A stretch of 64,000 nt of DNA from Streptomyces sp. NBC_01233. GTDB taxonomy: Bacteria; Actinomycetota; Actinomycetes; Streptomycetales; Streptomycetaceae. The notes below the pieces were generated by a model. The model did not search any database, was not told where the DNA came from, and saw only the letters and a list, made by a program, of their open reading frames with translations. Shown piece by piece: positions 25,715-34,789 of this stretch (the stretch's first letter is position 1; each line of letters begins with the position of its first letter). The translations under genes were made by a program, and so were the position numbers. The stretch covers positions 2,852,501 to 2,916,500 of the forward strand of contig NZ_CP108514.1 in the NCBI RefSeq assembly GCF_035989305.1, given 5' to 3'.

Positions 25715-26731
25715 GTGCCTACGCCCGCCGCGTCACACCGCATTCCCCGTCTCGCAGTCGCCGTGGCAGCACTGGCACTCGCACTGACGGGCTGCGGAGG
25801 TACGGCCACCACCCCGGGCTCATCGGCCCCCAGCGCAGCCGCCGTCCCGGACCGGGTGGAACCACTCGCTCCGGCGCCGCAGCCCGCACTGCCGGTGACG
25901 GTGCCCTCGGCCGACGGCGCCCAGGTCACCATCACCTCCGCGGACCGCGTCGTCCCGCTGACCGGCAGCCTCAACGAGATCGTCCACACACTCGGCCTCG
26001 GCAAGCAGGTCGTCGCCCGGGACATCACCGCCACCTTCGAACAGGCCGCGGACCTGCCGGTGGTGACACGTGGCCACGACGTCTCCGCCGAGAGCGTCCT
26101 GTCCCTCCGCCCGACCCTCGTCATGGCGGAGACCACCAGCGGCCCCGCGGAAGCGATCCAGCAGATCCGCGACGCGGGCATCCCCGTCCTCGTCGTCGCC
26201 CCGGCCACGTCCCTGGACGACGTGCCGAAGCGCATCGACACGGTCGCCACCGCCCTGGGCGTCAAGGACGCGGGCACCCTGCTGACCCAGCGCACCGCCG
26301 ACCGGATCACGGCGGCCCGCAAGGACATTCCGACCGCTTCCGGAAAGAAGCCCCGGGTGGCCTTCCTCTACCTCCGCGGCACCGCCTCCGTCTACCTGCT
26401 GGGCGGCTCGGACTCCGGCGCCGCCTCCCTGCTGGAAGCGGCCGGCGCGGTCGACACCGGCAAGGAGTCCGGCCTCGGCAAGGACTTCACCCCGATCACC
26501 AGCGAGGCCCTCGCGGCCGCCGCCCCCGACGCGATCCTGGTCATGTCCAAGGGCCTCGAATCGGTCGGCGGCATCGACGGCCTGGTGAAGATCCCGGGCG
26601 TCGCCCAGACCCCGGCCGGCATGGACCGCCGAGTGGTCACGGTCGACGACGGCGTCCTCCTCAACTACGGCCCCCGCACCGACCAGGTGCTGTCCTCCCT
26701 GGTGACCCAGCTCTACGGCAAGGCCGCCTGA
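25715..26731 (+). CDS. hmuT: Heme ABC transporter substrate-binding lipoprotein
   Basis: A 338-residue class III periplasmic-binding-type protein. The signal peptide ends in lipobox ALTGC, so it is tethered outside the membrane. The fold shows two lobes joined by a long helix (blocks VPLTGSLNEIVHTLGLG, RPTLVMAETTSGP, PRVAFLYLRGT, PDAILVMSKGLESVGG). The order with HtaA proteins, HmuU and HmuV and a heme oxygenase points to heme rather than siderophore as ligand. GTG 25715 is used. The permease gene follows after 1 bp. Confidence 0.92.
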   Translation: MPTPAASHRIPRLAVAVAALALALTGCGGTATTPGSSAPSAAAVPDRVEPLAPAPQPALPVTVPSADGAQVTITSADRVVPLTGSLNEIVHTLGLGKQVVARDITATFEQAADLPVVTRGHDVSAESVLSLRPTLVMAETTSGPAEAIQQIRDAGIPVLVVAPATSLDDVPKRIDTVATALGVKDAGTLLTQRTADRITAARKDIPTASGKKPRVAFLYLRGTASVYLLGGSDSGAASLLEAAGAVDTGKESGLGKDFTPITSEALAAAAPDAILVMSKGLESVGGIDGLVKIPGVAQTPAGMDRRVVTVDDGVLLNYGPRTDQVLSSLVTQLYGKAA

Positions 26732-26732
26732 A

Positions 26733-28070
26733 GTGCCCCTCTACGACCCCACGCACCCCACCACCGGCTCCGACGGGGCCACGCAGGCGCCGCCGCCCGA
26801 CACCGACCCGCCCACCGCTCCCGCCGGGGACGGGTGTGTGCCGGGGCGCTCCCCGCAGGGCGTCGAACGCAAGGTGGCCCGGCCCTCCGACCCCCCGCCA
26901 CGTTCGGCGCCCGAGGAGGCGCCCCGGCGCGTGCCCGGCCCCACCCCGCCGACCGCCCCCGGCACGGACAACGGCACGGCCGCCCGGGGCTCGGCCCTGC
27001 CGCAACCGCCGGGCCCCGGCGGAACAGCCCCCGCCAAGCCGCGCGGCCGAAAGGCCTTCCTGCTCACGGCGGCCCTGGTCGCCACCCTGCTCCTCCTCGC
27101 CCTCGTCTCCGCCGGAACCGGCGCCTACCGCATCCCCACCCCCGACGTACTCGCCTCCGTCCAGCACCGCATCGGCCTCGGCGGAACCCCCCTCGACCGC
27201 GTCGGCGAGAGCGTGCTGTGGAACGTACGCCTCCCCCGCGTCGTCCTCGCGCTGCTCGTCGGCGCCAGCCTCGGCTGCGCGGGCGCGCTCATGCAGGGCG
27301 TCTTCGGCAACCCCCTGGCCGAGCCCGGCGTCATCGGCATCTCGGCCGGCGCCGCCGTCGGCGCAGTCGCCGCCATCGGCCTCGGCCTCGGCTTCCTCGG
27401 CAACTGGACGATCACCGTCTGCGCGTTCATCGCGGGCCTGATCACCGTCAGCTCGGTCTACCTCCTCTCGCGCAACGGCGGGAAGACCGAGGTCGTCACG
27501 CTCATCCTCACCGGCATCGCCGTGAACGCCTTCGCCGGCGCCCTCATCGGCCTGTTCGTCTTCTTCGCGGACAGCGGCCAGGTCAACCAGATCACCTTCT
27601 GGCAGCTCGGCTCCCTCGCCCAGGCCACCTGGCCCAAGGTGCTCGCCGTCCTGCCCTGCGCCCTCGCCGGCCTGCTGATCGCCCCCTTCTACGCCCGCCG
27701 CCTCGACCTGCTCTCCCTCGGCGAACGCCCGGCCCGCCACCTCGGCATCGACGTCGAGCGGCTGCGCCTCGCCCTCATCCTGGTCGTCGCACTGCTGACC
27801 GCCGCCGCCGTGGCCGTCGCCGGGGTCATCACCTTCATCGGGCTGCTCGTCCCGCACCTGCTGCGCATGGCCAACGGCCCCGGCCACCGCTTCCTCGTCC
27901 CCGGCAGCGCGCTCGCCGGAGCCGTGGTCCTCGTCGCGGGCGACCTGGCCGCCCGGACCCTCGCCCAGCCCGCCGAGCTGCCCCTCGGTGTGCTCACCGC
28001 CCTGATCGGCAGCCCGTTCTTCTTCTGGCTGCTGCGCCGCACCCGCCGCAAGCAAGGAGGCTGGGCGTGA
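26733..28070 (+). CDS. hmuU: Heme ABC transporter permease with repeat-encoded N-terminal extension
   Basis: A 445-residue FecCD-family permease. The membrane part (from about residue 107) has about ten helices and typical motifs such as RLPRVVLALLVGASLGCAGALMQ (read in two blocks), NPLAEPGVIGISAGAA and GLLVPHLLR. The first 106 residues are Pro/Arg-rich and cytoplasmic, far longer than in most FecCD proteins. Residues 35-70 are encoded by a dispersed DNA repeat also found at 56.4 kb. A later start just before the first helix would give a conventional protein, but GTG 26733 lies 1 bp after hmuT. Confidence 0.92.
   Translation: MPLYDPTHPTTGSDGATQAPPPDTDPPTAPAGDGCVPGRSPQGVERKVARPSDPPPRSAPEEAPRRVPGPTPPTAPGTDNGTAARGSALPQPPGPGGTAPAKPRGRKAFLLTAALVATLLLLALVSAGTGAYRIPTPDVLASVQHRIGLGGTPLDRVGESVLWNVRLPRVVLALLVGASLGCAGALMQGVFGNPLAEPGVIGISAGAAVGAVAAIGLGLGFLGNWTITVCAFIAGLITVSSVYLLSRNGGKTEVVTLILTGIAVNAFAGALIGLFVFFADSGQVNQITFWQLGSLAQATWPKVLAVLPCALAGLLIAPFYARRLDLLSLGERPARHLGIDVERLRLALILVVALLTAAAVAVAGVITFIGLLVPHLLRMANGPGHRFLVPGSALAGAVVLVAGDLAARTLAQPAELPLGVLTALIGSPFFFWLLRRTRRKQGGWA
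26836..26942 (+). repeat. Dispersed repeat copy A, inside hmuU
   Basis: About 107 bp, beginning gtgtgccggggcgctccccg, nearly identical to 56,404-56,509 in the same orientation: about ten substitutions and one single-base gap by eye. Here it is read in frame as part of the HmuU N-terminal extension. Confidence 0.9.
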
Positions 28071-28942
28071 CCAGCAGGCTGATCGGGCTGATCGCCCGGA
28101 ACAAGCGCACCTTCCCACCCCGCCCCGCCCCCGGCACGCCCCTCGCCGAGATCGTGGACCTGCACGTCCGCCTCGGCGGGCGCGAGGTCCTCTCGGGCAT
28201 CGACCTGACCGCCCGGTCCGGCGAGGTACTGGCGCTGGTCGGCCCCAACGGCGCCGGCAAGTCCACCCTGCTGGCCGCACTCGCCGCCGACCTACCCGCC
28301 GCTTCCGGGGAGGTCCGGATCGACGGCCGCCCGGTGGGCGACTGGAGCACCCCGGATCTGGCGCTGCGCCGCTCCGTACTCCCCCAGTCGGCCGCACTGT
28401 CCTTCCCTTTTCCGGTGGAGGACGTCGTACGGATGGGCCGCGCCCCCTGGGCCGGCACTCTCCTCGCCGAGGCGGACGAGGAGGCGGTGGCCACCGCGAT
28501 GGCCGCCACCGAGGTGACGGAGTTCGCCGCCCGCCCCTTCTCCGCCCTCTCCGGCGGCGAGCGGGCCCGGGTGGCACTGGCCCGCGTACTGGCCCAGGGG
28601 GCCCCGCTGCTCCTGCTCGACGAGCCCACCGCCGCGCTCGACCTGCGCCACCAGGAGCTCGTGCTGCGGATCTGCCGGGAGCGGGCCGCGGCCGGGGACG
28701 CGGTGGTCGTCGTCCTGCACGACCTGGGTCTGGCCGCCGCCTACGCGGACCGGGCCGCCGTCCTGCACGACGGCCGGATCGCCGCGGCCGGCCCGCCGGC
28801 CGAGGTGTTCGAGGACGCCTTGCTCAGCCGGGTCTACCGGCAGCCGGTGGAGGTGCTCCCGCACCCGCGCACCGGTGCCCCGCTGGTGGTCCCCGTACGG
28901 GCGGCGGAGCCTTCCGCAGTACGGAAGGACCAGCCGGCTTGA
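28067..28942 (+). CDS. hmuV: Heme ABC transporter ATPase
   Basis: A 291-residue FecE/HmuV-type ATPase with Walker A VGPNGAGKSTLL, Q-loop VLPQSAALSFPFPVEDVV, signature LSGGERARVALARVL, Walker B LLLLDEPTAALD and switch VLHDLGLAAAYADR. The SFPF..VEDVV..GR stretch is typical of heme importers. GTG 28067 overlaps the hmuU stop (GTGA). Confidence 0.94.
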   Translation: MTSRLIGLIARNKRTFPPRPAPGTPLAEIVDLHVRLGGREVLSGIDLTARSGEVLALVGPNGAGKSTLLAALAADLPAASGEVRIDGRPVGDWSTPDLALRRSVLPQSAALSFPFPVEDVVRMGRAPWAGTLLAEADEEAVATAMAATEVTEFAARPFSALSGGERARVALARVLAQGAPLLLLDEPTAALDLRHQELVLRICRERAAAGDAVVVVLHDLGLAAAYADRAAVLHDGRIAAAGPPAEVFEDALLSRVYRQPVEVLPHPRTGAPLVVPVRAAEPSAVRKDQPA

Positions 28943-29055
28943 CCTCGACTTGACCTGGCCATGGGGTGGCCGTGGAAGGTCCGTGACGGGCCCGTGTCCG
29001 GCCGGTGCCCGCCGCGGGAAGGTGAGAGCTGAATCACTGGACGCGTGGGTATGAC

Positions 29056-29089
29056 TCAGGTAAGCCTCGGTTAAGTTAGGTCCGCCTCA
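29056..29089 (+). promoter_or_regulatory. Tandem imperfect iron boxes upstream of efeO
   Basis: Two DmdR-like cores, aggtaagcct (29058-29067) and aggtccgcct (29078-29087), lie 20 bp apart, i.e. two helical turns. Each is degenerate in one half. They sit 53 bp before the efeO start. Confidence 0.6.
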
Positions 29090-29141
29090 CCGGCCTCTCC
29101 CCCTTGGGACGGCCCCATCGTCCGACGCCCAGGAGCCCGCC

Positions 29142-30296
29142 ATGCGCCCCGCCCGCCTCACCGTCATCGCCGCCGCCTCCGTCGCGGCCGCCCTGACCGC
29201 CGTCACCGGCTGCTCCCAGAAGAGCGACGCCGGCGGCGACGACGTGATCAAGGTCGCGGCCTCCGACAGCGCCTGCGACGTGTCGAAGACGGAGTTCCCG
29301 TCGGGCAAGGTGCAGATCGACGTCGAGAACAAGGGCTCGAAGGTCACCGAGGTCTACGTCCTCTTCCCGGACGCCCGCATCGTGACCGAGCGCGAGAACA
29401 TCGGCCCCGGCACCAAGGCCTCCATCACCGCCGAGATCAAGGCGGGCGACTACGAGATCGTCTGCAAGCCCGGCATGAAGGGCGACGGCATAGCCAAGAA
29501 GGTCAAGGCCACCGGCAAGGGCGCCGCCGAGGAGAAGCGCAGCCCCGAGGCGGACGCCGCGGTCGCCGCCTACCGCGCCTACGTGATCGCCCAGGCCGAG
29601 GAGACCCTCCCCAAGGCACAGGCCTTCGCCGACGCCGTCAAGGCCGGCGACATCGAGGCCGCGAAGAAGCTGTACGCCCCCTCGCGCATCGGCTGGGAGC
29701 GCACCGAGCCGGTCGCCGAGTCCTTCGGCGACATCGACCCCAAGGTCGACGTCCGCGAGGACGGTCTGGAGGCCGGCCAGGACCCGGCGAAGGACTGGAC
29801 CGGCTGGCACCGTCTGGAGAAGGCCCTGTGGGCCGACAACAAGATCGGCGACGACGAGAAGAAGCTCGCCGACACCCTGATGGCGGACCTGGCCGACTGG
29901 CAGAAGAAGGTCGGCACGGCGGAGATCACCCCCAGCTCGATGGCCAACGGCGCCAAGGAGCTCCTCGACGAGGTCGCCACCGGCAAGGTCACGGGTGAGG
30001 AGGAGCGTTACTCCCGCACCGACCTGGTCGACTTCAAGGCCAACATCGAGGGTGCGCAGAAGGCGTACGAGCTGCTGAAGCCGATCGCCACGAAGAACGA
30101 CCCGGAGCTCGTCAAGCAGCTGGACACCCAGTTCGCGGCGATGACGGTGCTGCTGGACAAGTACCGGACGGACAAGGCGTCCTACGAGTTCACCGCGTAC
30201 GACAAGGTCGGCGAGCTGGAGCGCAAGGAGCTCTCGGACGCGGTCAGCGCCCTCGGTGAGCCGCTCTCCAAGCTCGCCGCCGCGGTCACGAAGTAA
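29142..30296 (+). CDS. efeO: Iron uptake lipoprotein EfeO
   Basis: A 384-residue exported lipoprotein (lipobox AVTGC). The N-terminal cupredoxin-like domain (about 35-125) is followed by a peptidase-M75/imelysin domain (about 135-384), whose metal motif GWHRLEKALW is intact. In EfeUOB systems EfeO binds iron outside the membrane and passes it to the EfeU permease. First gene of efeO-efeB-efeU. Confidence 0.93.
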   Translation: MRPARLTVIAAASVAAALTAVTGCSQKSDAGGDDVIKVAASDSACDVSKTEFPSGKVQIDVENKGSKVTEVYVLFPDARIVTERENIGPGTKASITAEIKAGDYEIVCKPGMKGDGIAKKVKATGKGAAEEKRSPEADAAVAAYRAYVIAQAEETLPKAQAFADAVKAGDIEAAKKLYAPSRIGWERTEPVAESFGDIDPKVDVREDGLEAGQDPAKDWTGWHRLEKALWADNKIGDDEKKLADTLMADLADWQKKVGTAEITPSSMANGAKELLDEVATGKVTGEEERYSRTDLVDFKANIEGAQKAYELLKPIATKNDPELVKQLDTQFAAMTVLLDKYRTDKASYEFTAYDKVGELERKELSDAVSALGEPLSKLAAAVTK

Positions 30297-30327
30297 CAGC
30301 AGGGACAGAGGGAGGCAGGAGAGCACC

Positions 30328-31650
30328 ATGACCGAGTCGCAGTCGCAGTCGGAGCCGACGGCGTCCGAGCCGCAGCACCCCCATCAGGAGGCCGGCGCGT
30401 CCCCGGCCGACGCCGCACCGCAGGCGGCGCCCTCGCGGCGTTCCGTCCTGGGCTGGGGCGGTGCCGGGCTCGCGCTCGGCGCGGCCACGGCCGGCGGCGC
30501 GGTGGCCGCCTTCGGCGGCGGGTCGGACATGGTCTCGGCCGCCGCGGCCGGGGCCGCCGTGCCCTTCCACGGCGAGCACCAGGCCGGTATAGCGAGCGCC
30601 GTGCAGGACCGCCTGCACTTCGCGGCCTTCGACGTGAAGACGAAGAGCCGCGAGGAGCTCGTCAAGCTCCTGAAGGAGTGGACCGAGGCGGCCCGCCGCA
30701 TGACGGCCGGTCTGCCGGTCGGCGAGGGCGGCTTCGGCGGTCTCCCGGAGGCCCCGCCGGACGACACGGGCGAGGCGTTGGGCCTGAAGGCCTCCCGCCT
30801 GACCCTGACCATCGGTTTCGGACCGGGCCTGTTCGCCAAGGACCGGTTCGGGCTGGAGGGCAAGCGCCCCGAGGCGCTGGTCGACCTGGAGCTGTTCCCC
30901 GGTGACAACCTGGACCCGGCCCGCTCCGGCGGCGACCTGTGCGTCCAGGCCTGCGCCGACGACCCGCAGGTCGCCGTGCACGCCATCCGCCAGCTGGCCC
31001 GCATCGGGTTCGGCAGGACCGCGGTGCGCTGGTCGCAGCTGGGCTTCGGCAAGACCTCGTCGACCACGCCCGAAGAGCAGACCCCGCGCAACATGATGGG
31101 CTTCAAGGACGGCACCCGGAACATCTCGGGCACCGACAAGGCGGCCCTGGAGAAGCACGTGTGGGTCGGCGCGGGCGACGGCAGCGACTGGCTGACCGGC
31201 GGCTCGTACCTGGTGGCCCGTCGGATCCGGATGAACATCGAGACCTGGGACCGCACTCCGCTCGGGGAGCAGGAGGACATCTTCGGCCGCGACAAGGGCG
31301 AGGGCGCCCCCGTCGGCAAGTCAAAGGAGCGCGACGAGCCCTTCCTGAAGGCGATGAAGCCGGAGGCGCACGTCCGCCTGGCGCACCCGGACACCAACAA
31401 CGGTGCGACGATCCTGCGCCGCGGCTACTCCTTCACCGACGGCACGGACGGTCTGGGCCGCCTCGACGCGGGCCTGTTCTTCCTCGCCTTCCAGCGCGAC
31501 GTCCGCAAGGGCTTCATCCCGATCCAGCGCCAGCTGGCGAAGGCCGACGTCCTCAACGAATACATCCAGCACGTGGGTTCGGCGATCTTCGCCGTCCCGC
31601 CGGGCGTCCGCGACAAGGACGACTGGTGGGGCCGGACGCTGTTCGCGTAA
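30328..31650 (+). CDS. efeB: Tat-exported Dyp-type peroxidase EfeB
   Basis: A 440-residue Dyp-type heme peroxidase. The Tat signal (SRRSVLGWGGAG) follows an unusual 40-residue Gln/Ser/Ala-rich N-terminal tail. The diagnostic GFKDGTRN with its catalytic Asp is present, and the proximal His is probably the one in AVHAIRQL. It is thought to oxidise Fe2+ or act on heme outside the membrane for the Efe system. ATG 30328 follows a gggaggcagg ribosome site. Second in the operon, 31 bp after efeO. Confidence 0.93.
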   Translation: MTESQSQSEPTASEPQHPHQEAGASPADAAPQAAPSRRSVLGWGGAGLALGAATAGGAVAAFGGGSDMVSAAAAGAAVPFHGEHQAGIASAVQDRLHFAAFDVKTKSREELVKLLKEWTEAARRMTAGLPVGEGGFGGLPEAPPDDTGEALGLKASRLTLTIGFGPGLFAKDRFGLEGKRPEALVDLELFPGDNLDPARSGGDLCVQACADDPQVAVHAIRQLARIGFGRTAVRWSQLGFGKTSSTTPEEQTPRNMMGFKDGTRNISGTDKAALEKHVWVGAGDGSDWLTGGSYLVARRIRMNIETWDRTPLGEQEDIFGRDKGEGAPVGKSKERDEPFLKAMKPEAHVRLAHPDTNNGATILRRGYSFTDGTDGLGRLDAGLFFLAFQRDVRKGFIPIQRQLAKADVLNEYIQHVGSAIFAVPPGVRDKDDWWGRTLFA

Positions 31651-31674
31651 GCCAGTCGGAGAGAAGGAACCGCC

Positions 31675-32523
31675 GTGTTCGGCAATTATCTGATCGGCCT
31701 GCGCGAGGGGCTGGAGGCCAGCCTGGTCGTCTGCATCCTCGTCGCGTACCTGGTGAAGACCGAGCGCCGGGACGCCCTGCGTCCCGTGTGGCTCGGCATC
31801 GGGATCGCCTGCGGGCTCTCGCTCACCTTCGGCGCGATGCTCGAATTCGGTACCCAGGAGCTGACCTTCGAGGCGCAGGAGCTGCTCGGCGGCACCCTTT
31901 CCATCATCTCGGTGGCTCTGGTGACGTGGATGGTCTTCTGGATGAAGCGCACCGCGCGGCATCTGAAGGCCGAGCTGCACGGCAAGCTCGACACGGCACT
32001 CGCCATGGGCACCGGCGCGCTGGTCGCCACCGCCTTCCTGGCCGTCGGCCGCGAGGGCCTGGAGACCGCGCTGTTCGTGTGGGCGTCGGTACGGGCCAGC
32101 GGCGAGGGCTCCTCGGCGCCGCTGATCGGTGTGCTGCTGGGCATCGCGACGGCGATCGTGCTGGGCTACCTGTTCTACCGGGGCGCCCTGAAGATCAATC
32201 TGGCGAAATTCTTCAAGTGGACCGGCGCCATGCTGGTCGTCGTGGCCGCGGGCGTGCTCGCGTACGGGGTCCACGACCTCCAGGAGGCCCGGTTCCTGGG
32301 CGGCCTCGGGAACAAGGCCTTCGACGTCAGCTCCACCGTCCCGCCGGACAGCTGGTACGGGACGCTGCTCAAGGGCGTCTTCAACTTCCAGCCGGACCCC
32401 ACCGTCCTTCAGCTCACGGTGTGGACGCTGTACGTGCTCCCCGTGCTGGTGCTGTTCCTCGTCGACCGCAGCCGCCCGGCGGGCCCGAAGGCGCAGCCGG
32501 CGGACGCCGCACCCGCGAGCTGA
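31675..32523 (+). CDS. efeU: Iron permease EfeU (FTR1 family)
   Basis: A 282-residue FTR1-family permease with seven predicted helices. The two iron-binding REXXE motifs are REGLE at residue 10 and REGLE at residue 126. It imports the iron delivered by EfeO. GTG 31675 follows gagaagga. In many genomes efeU leads the operon; here it is last. A perfect 18-bp hairpin follows. Confidence 0.95.
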   Translation: MFGNYLIGLREGLEASLVVCILVAYLVKTERRDALRPVWLGIGIACGLSLTFGAMLEFGTQELTFEAQELLGGTLSIISVALVTWMVFWMKRTARHLKAELHGKLDTALAMGTGALVATAFLAVGREGLETALFVWASVRASGEGSSAPLIGVLLGIATAIVLGYLFYRGALKINLAKFFKWTGAMLVVVAAGVLAYGVHDLQEARFLGGLGNKAFDVSSTVPPDSWYGTLLKGVFNFQPDPTVLQLTVWTLYVLPVLVLFLVDRSRPAGPKAQPADAAPAS

Positions 32524-32535
32524 CCGACCGACCGG

Positions 32536-32585
32536 CCGACAGGCTGTGGTGAGGGCTCTTCGGCCCGCTCACCACAGCCTGTCGG
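32536..32585. terminator. Strong bidirectional terminator after efeU
   Basis: A perfect 18-bp stem (ccgacaggctgtggtgag and complement) with a 14-base loop. The left-strand side contains the stop codon of the convergent acetyltransferase gene. Confidence 0.9.
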
Positions 32586-33138
32586 TGCGTCCGGGGTGGA
32601 GCGGTACGCGGACCCCGGTGAAGGCCGCGCGGTCCCGGCCCGGGTCGTCCGTGAAGAAGGCCGCCAGCACCACCTTGTCGAAGCCGGGGGCGTCGGTGGC
32701 GAGCGGCTCCGGATCCCCGGGGGCGTCGCCGAGCAGCACCGTGCCGGGCAGCTGTGCGAAGCCGGCCGCCTCGTAGAACGGCGCCAGCGGGCGGTCGCAG
32801 CTGAAGAGCGCGAGGTCCACGGCCCGGTCCGCCGCGAGTTCGGCGCGGGCCGCCGCCACCAGGCGGGCCCCGTACCCCCGGCCGCGCAGCGCGGGCCGGG
32901 TCACGACCGCACTCAGCCCGGCCGCCCTGTAGGTTCGCCCCGCGAGCCGGACCTCCTTGAACAGCAGCGCCAGCGAGGCGGCCACGGTGCCGTCGGCGGC
33001 CAGCAGGAGCAGGGCGCGCGGAGCCAGGGCCGGATCGTGCCCCGGCTCGGCCCCCGGCCAGGCCGCGTCCTCCAACGCGGCCACCTGCCGAGCCAGCCCC
33101 GCAGGCAGATCCGCCTCGGCAAAACCGACCACCCTCAT
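32569..33138 (-). CDS. GNAT-family acetyltransferase
   Basis: A 189-residue GNAT protein. Motif A, the acetyl-CoA pyrophosphate loop, is ALRGRGYGARLVAAA (R/Q-x-x-G-x-G/A form), and motif B is in VDLALFSCDRPLAPFYEAAGF. The acceptor is unknown. ATG 33138 is the first in-frame start after the repeat region; longer readings upstream run into repeats. Confidence 0.85.
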   Translation of the reverse strand: MRVVGFAEADLPAGLARQVAALEDAAWPGAEPGHDPALAPRALLLLAADGTVAASLALLFKEVRLAGRTYRAAGLSAVVTRPALRGRGYGARLVAAARAELAADRAVDLALFSCDRPLAPFYEAAGFAQLPGTVLLGDAPGDPEPLATDAPGFDKVVLAAFFTDDPGRDRAAFTGVRVPLHPGRTDRLW

Positions 33139-33466
33139 GGACGCCCCTTCTGACTCGAGTGCAGCGCCGCTGCCGGGGACCCCGCCCCCAGGCTTCGTCC
33201 GGGGGAACCCCCGGCCCTCGAACGCCGAGCGGGCTGGAATTGCCCTGCGGGCACTCCAGCGCGCCAAGTCCAGCCCCTCCGGCGATTGAGGAGCGGGGTC
33301 TGGGGCGGAGCCCCAGCAGCTGGGCCGCACGGGCTGACATCCGGTCGGCCCCGGGGCGGAGCCCACGTGGCGGCGCGCAGGCTCGGCCCCGGACCGGCGG
33401 TCCGGGTCTGGGCCGGAGCCCCGGCGGTCGGGCCGCGCAGGCTGTCCCCGGGGCCGGTGTACGTGC
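33139..33466. repeat. Intergenic palindromic repeat field, no gene
   Basis: A 328-bp gap with no convincing gene. It contains several copies of the common streptomycete motif ggggcggagcccc and related hairpins (near 33285-33315, 33355-33370 and 33405-33425), including cccctccggcgattgagg. Such units recur at 36.96 kb and 40.6 kb in this window. Confidence 0.7.
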
Positions 33467-34333
33467 TCACGCGATGCGGACGCCCTCGCCGCCGACCCTG
33501 ACCCGGGGGTCACCCGCACGCAGTTCGACCGTGAGCACCCCCGGGCGGCCCATGTCCTCGCCCTGGTGGAGGGTGAGCACGGCGTCCGCCGGTACCAGCC
33601 CGAGCTCCCGGGCGTACGCGCCGAACGCGGCCGCGGCGGCCCCCGTGGCGGGGTCCTCGACGACGCCGCCGACCGGGAACGGGTCCCGTACGTGGAACTC
33701 CGCGGGGCCCGCCCGGTGCACCAGCTGGACCGTGGTGAGGTCCAGGCGCCGCATCAGGGCCTCCAGCCGGGCGAAGTCGTAGGCGAGGTCCGCGAGCCGG
33801 GCCCGGGTGGCGGCGCCGAGCACCAGGTGGCGGGCTCCGGCGTAGGCGATCCGGGGCGGGAAGGCCGGGTCCAGGTCCCCCACCGGCCAGTCCAGCGCGG
33901 CCAGCGCCTCGGCGAGGTCGGCCGCTCCGATCTCCTCGACGTGCGGCTCGACGCTGGTCAGCGTGGCCCGCAGCCGCCCGCCGTCCTCGGCGGTGACGGA
34001 CACCGGCACGGTGCCCGCCCGGGTCGCGAGGAGCAGCTCCCCCGGCCCGGTCCGCTCCGCCAGTGCCACGGCCGTGGCCACCGTGGCGTGCCCGCAGAAG
34101 GGGACCTCCCCCTTCGGGCTGAAGTACCGCACGGTGAAGGACCGGTCCGACGGGGCGCCGAGCGCCTCGGGCGGGGCGGTCAGGAAGGCCGTCTCGCTGT
34201 ACCCCAGCCGGGCGGCGATCGCGAGCATCGCGCCGTCGTCCAGCCCGGCCGCGTCGAGCACGACCCCGGCGGGGTTGCCGCCGTCGGGGTCGTGGGAGAA
34301 GGCGGTGTAGCGCAGTACCTCGGTATCGGTCAT
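33467..34333 (-). CDS. PhzF family protein
   Basis: A 288-residue PhzF-fold protein of normal length. Family blocks are RYTAFSHDPDGGNPAGVVLDA, LGYSETAFL, VRYFSPKGEVPFCGHATVATAVAL (in which the GHAT segment is typical) and VVEDPATGAAAAAFGAYA. Members are isomerases or of unknown function; neighbours give no pathway. ATG 34333. Confidence 0.88.
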   Translation of the reverse strand: MTDTEVLRYTAFSHDPDGGNPAGVVLDAAGLDDGAMLAIAARLGYSETAFLTAPPEALGAPSDRSFTVRYFSPKGEVPFCGHATVATAVALAERTGPGELLLATRAGTVPVSVTAEDGGRLRATLTSVEPHVEEIGAADLAEALAALDWPVGDLDPAFPPRIAYAGARHLVLGAATRARLADLAYDFARLEALMRRLDLTTVQLVHRAGPAEFHVRDPFPVGGVVEDPATGAAAAAFGAYARELGLVPADAVLTLHQGEDMGRPGVLTVELRAGDPRVRVGGEGVRIA

Positions 34334-34453
34334 GCGGCCATGATCGTCCGGAGTGCCGTGCGGGGTCCAGGCCTTTCGTGCCGGGCGGGGTGGACGACCC
34401 GCGGCGGGGTACGCGCAGGGCGACCGGCACGCACCGCGAGAACGGGGACGACG

Positions 34454-34747
34454 ATGACCGGGCATCCTGACGAGGCCGCCGTGGAGGCCGCCCACGAGCC
34501 GCACGACCCGGCCCCGGGAGAGCGCGCCGGCGTCGACCGGGTGCGCGCCGAGGCCGTCGGGATGGGGCACCACCAGGCGGAGGCCGCGCTGGAGGCGGCC
34601 CGTGCGGAGGGCGCCGACCCGGCCGTCGTCGCCGAGTGGGAGCGCATTGAGGAACACCTGGCCGCGCACCGGGGCCCGTACGCCCCGGACGCCGATCCGT
34701 TCGTCCAGGGCCTGCTCACGGCTCGCACCCGGCACGGGACCGACTAG
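34454..34747 (+). CDS. Hypothetical 97-residue acidic protein
   Basis: An Ala/Glu/His-rich, mostly helical small protein (AAVEAAHEPHDP, EWERIEEHLAAH). No family is recognised. It is divergent from the PhzF gene with a gggacgacg element before ATG 34454. Codon bias supports coding; function unknown. Confidence 0.6.
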   Translation: MTGHPDEAAVEAAHEPHDPAPGERAGVDRVRAEAVGMGHHQAEAALEAARAEGADPAVVAEWERIEEHLAAHRGPYAPDADPFVQGLLTARTRHGTD

Positions 34748-34789
34748 GTCCGGTCCGGAGCCGGGATCCAGGAGCCGCCAGGGCCCCCT

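Noticed and set aside
26661..28577. 638-codon minus-strand frame over hmuU and hmuV
   Set aside because: Antisense shadow; the plus strand carries complete FecCD and ABC ATPase motifs.
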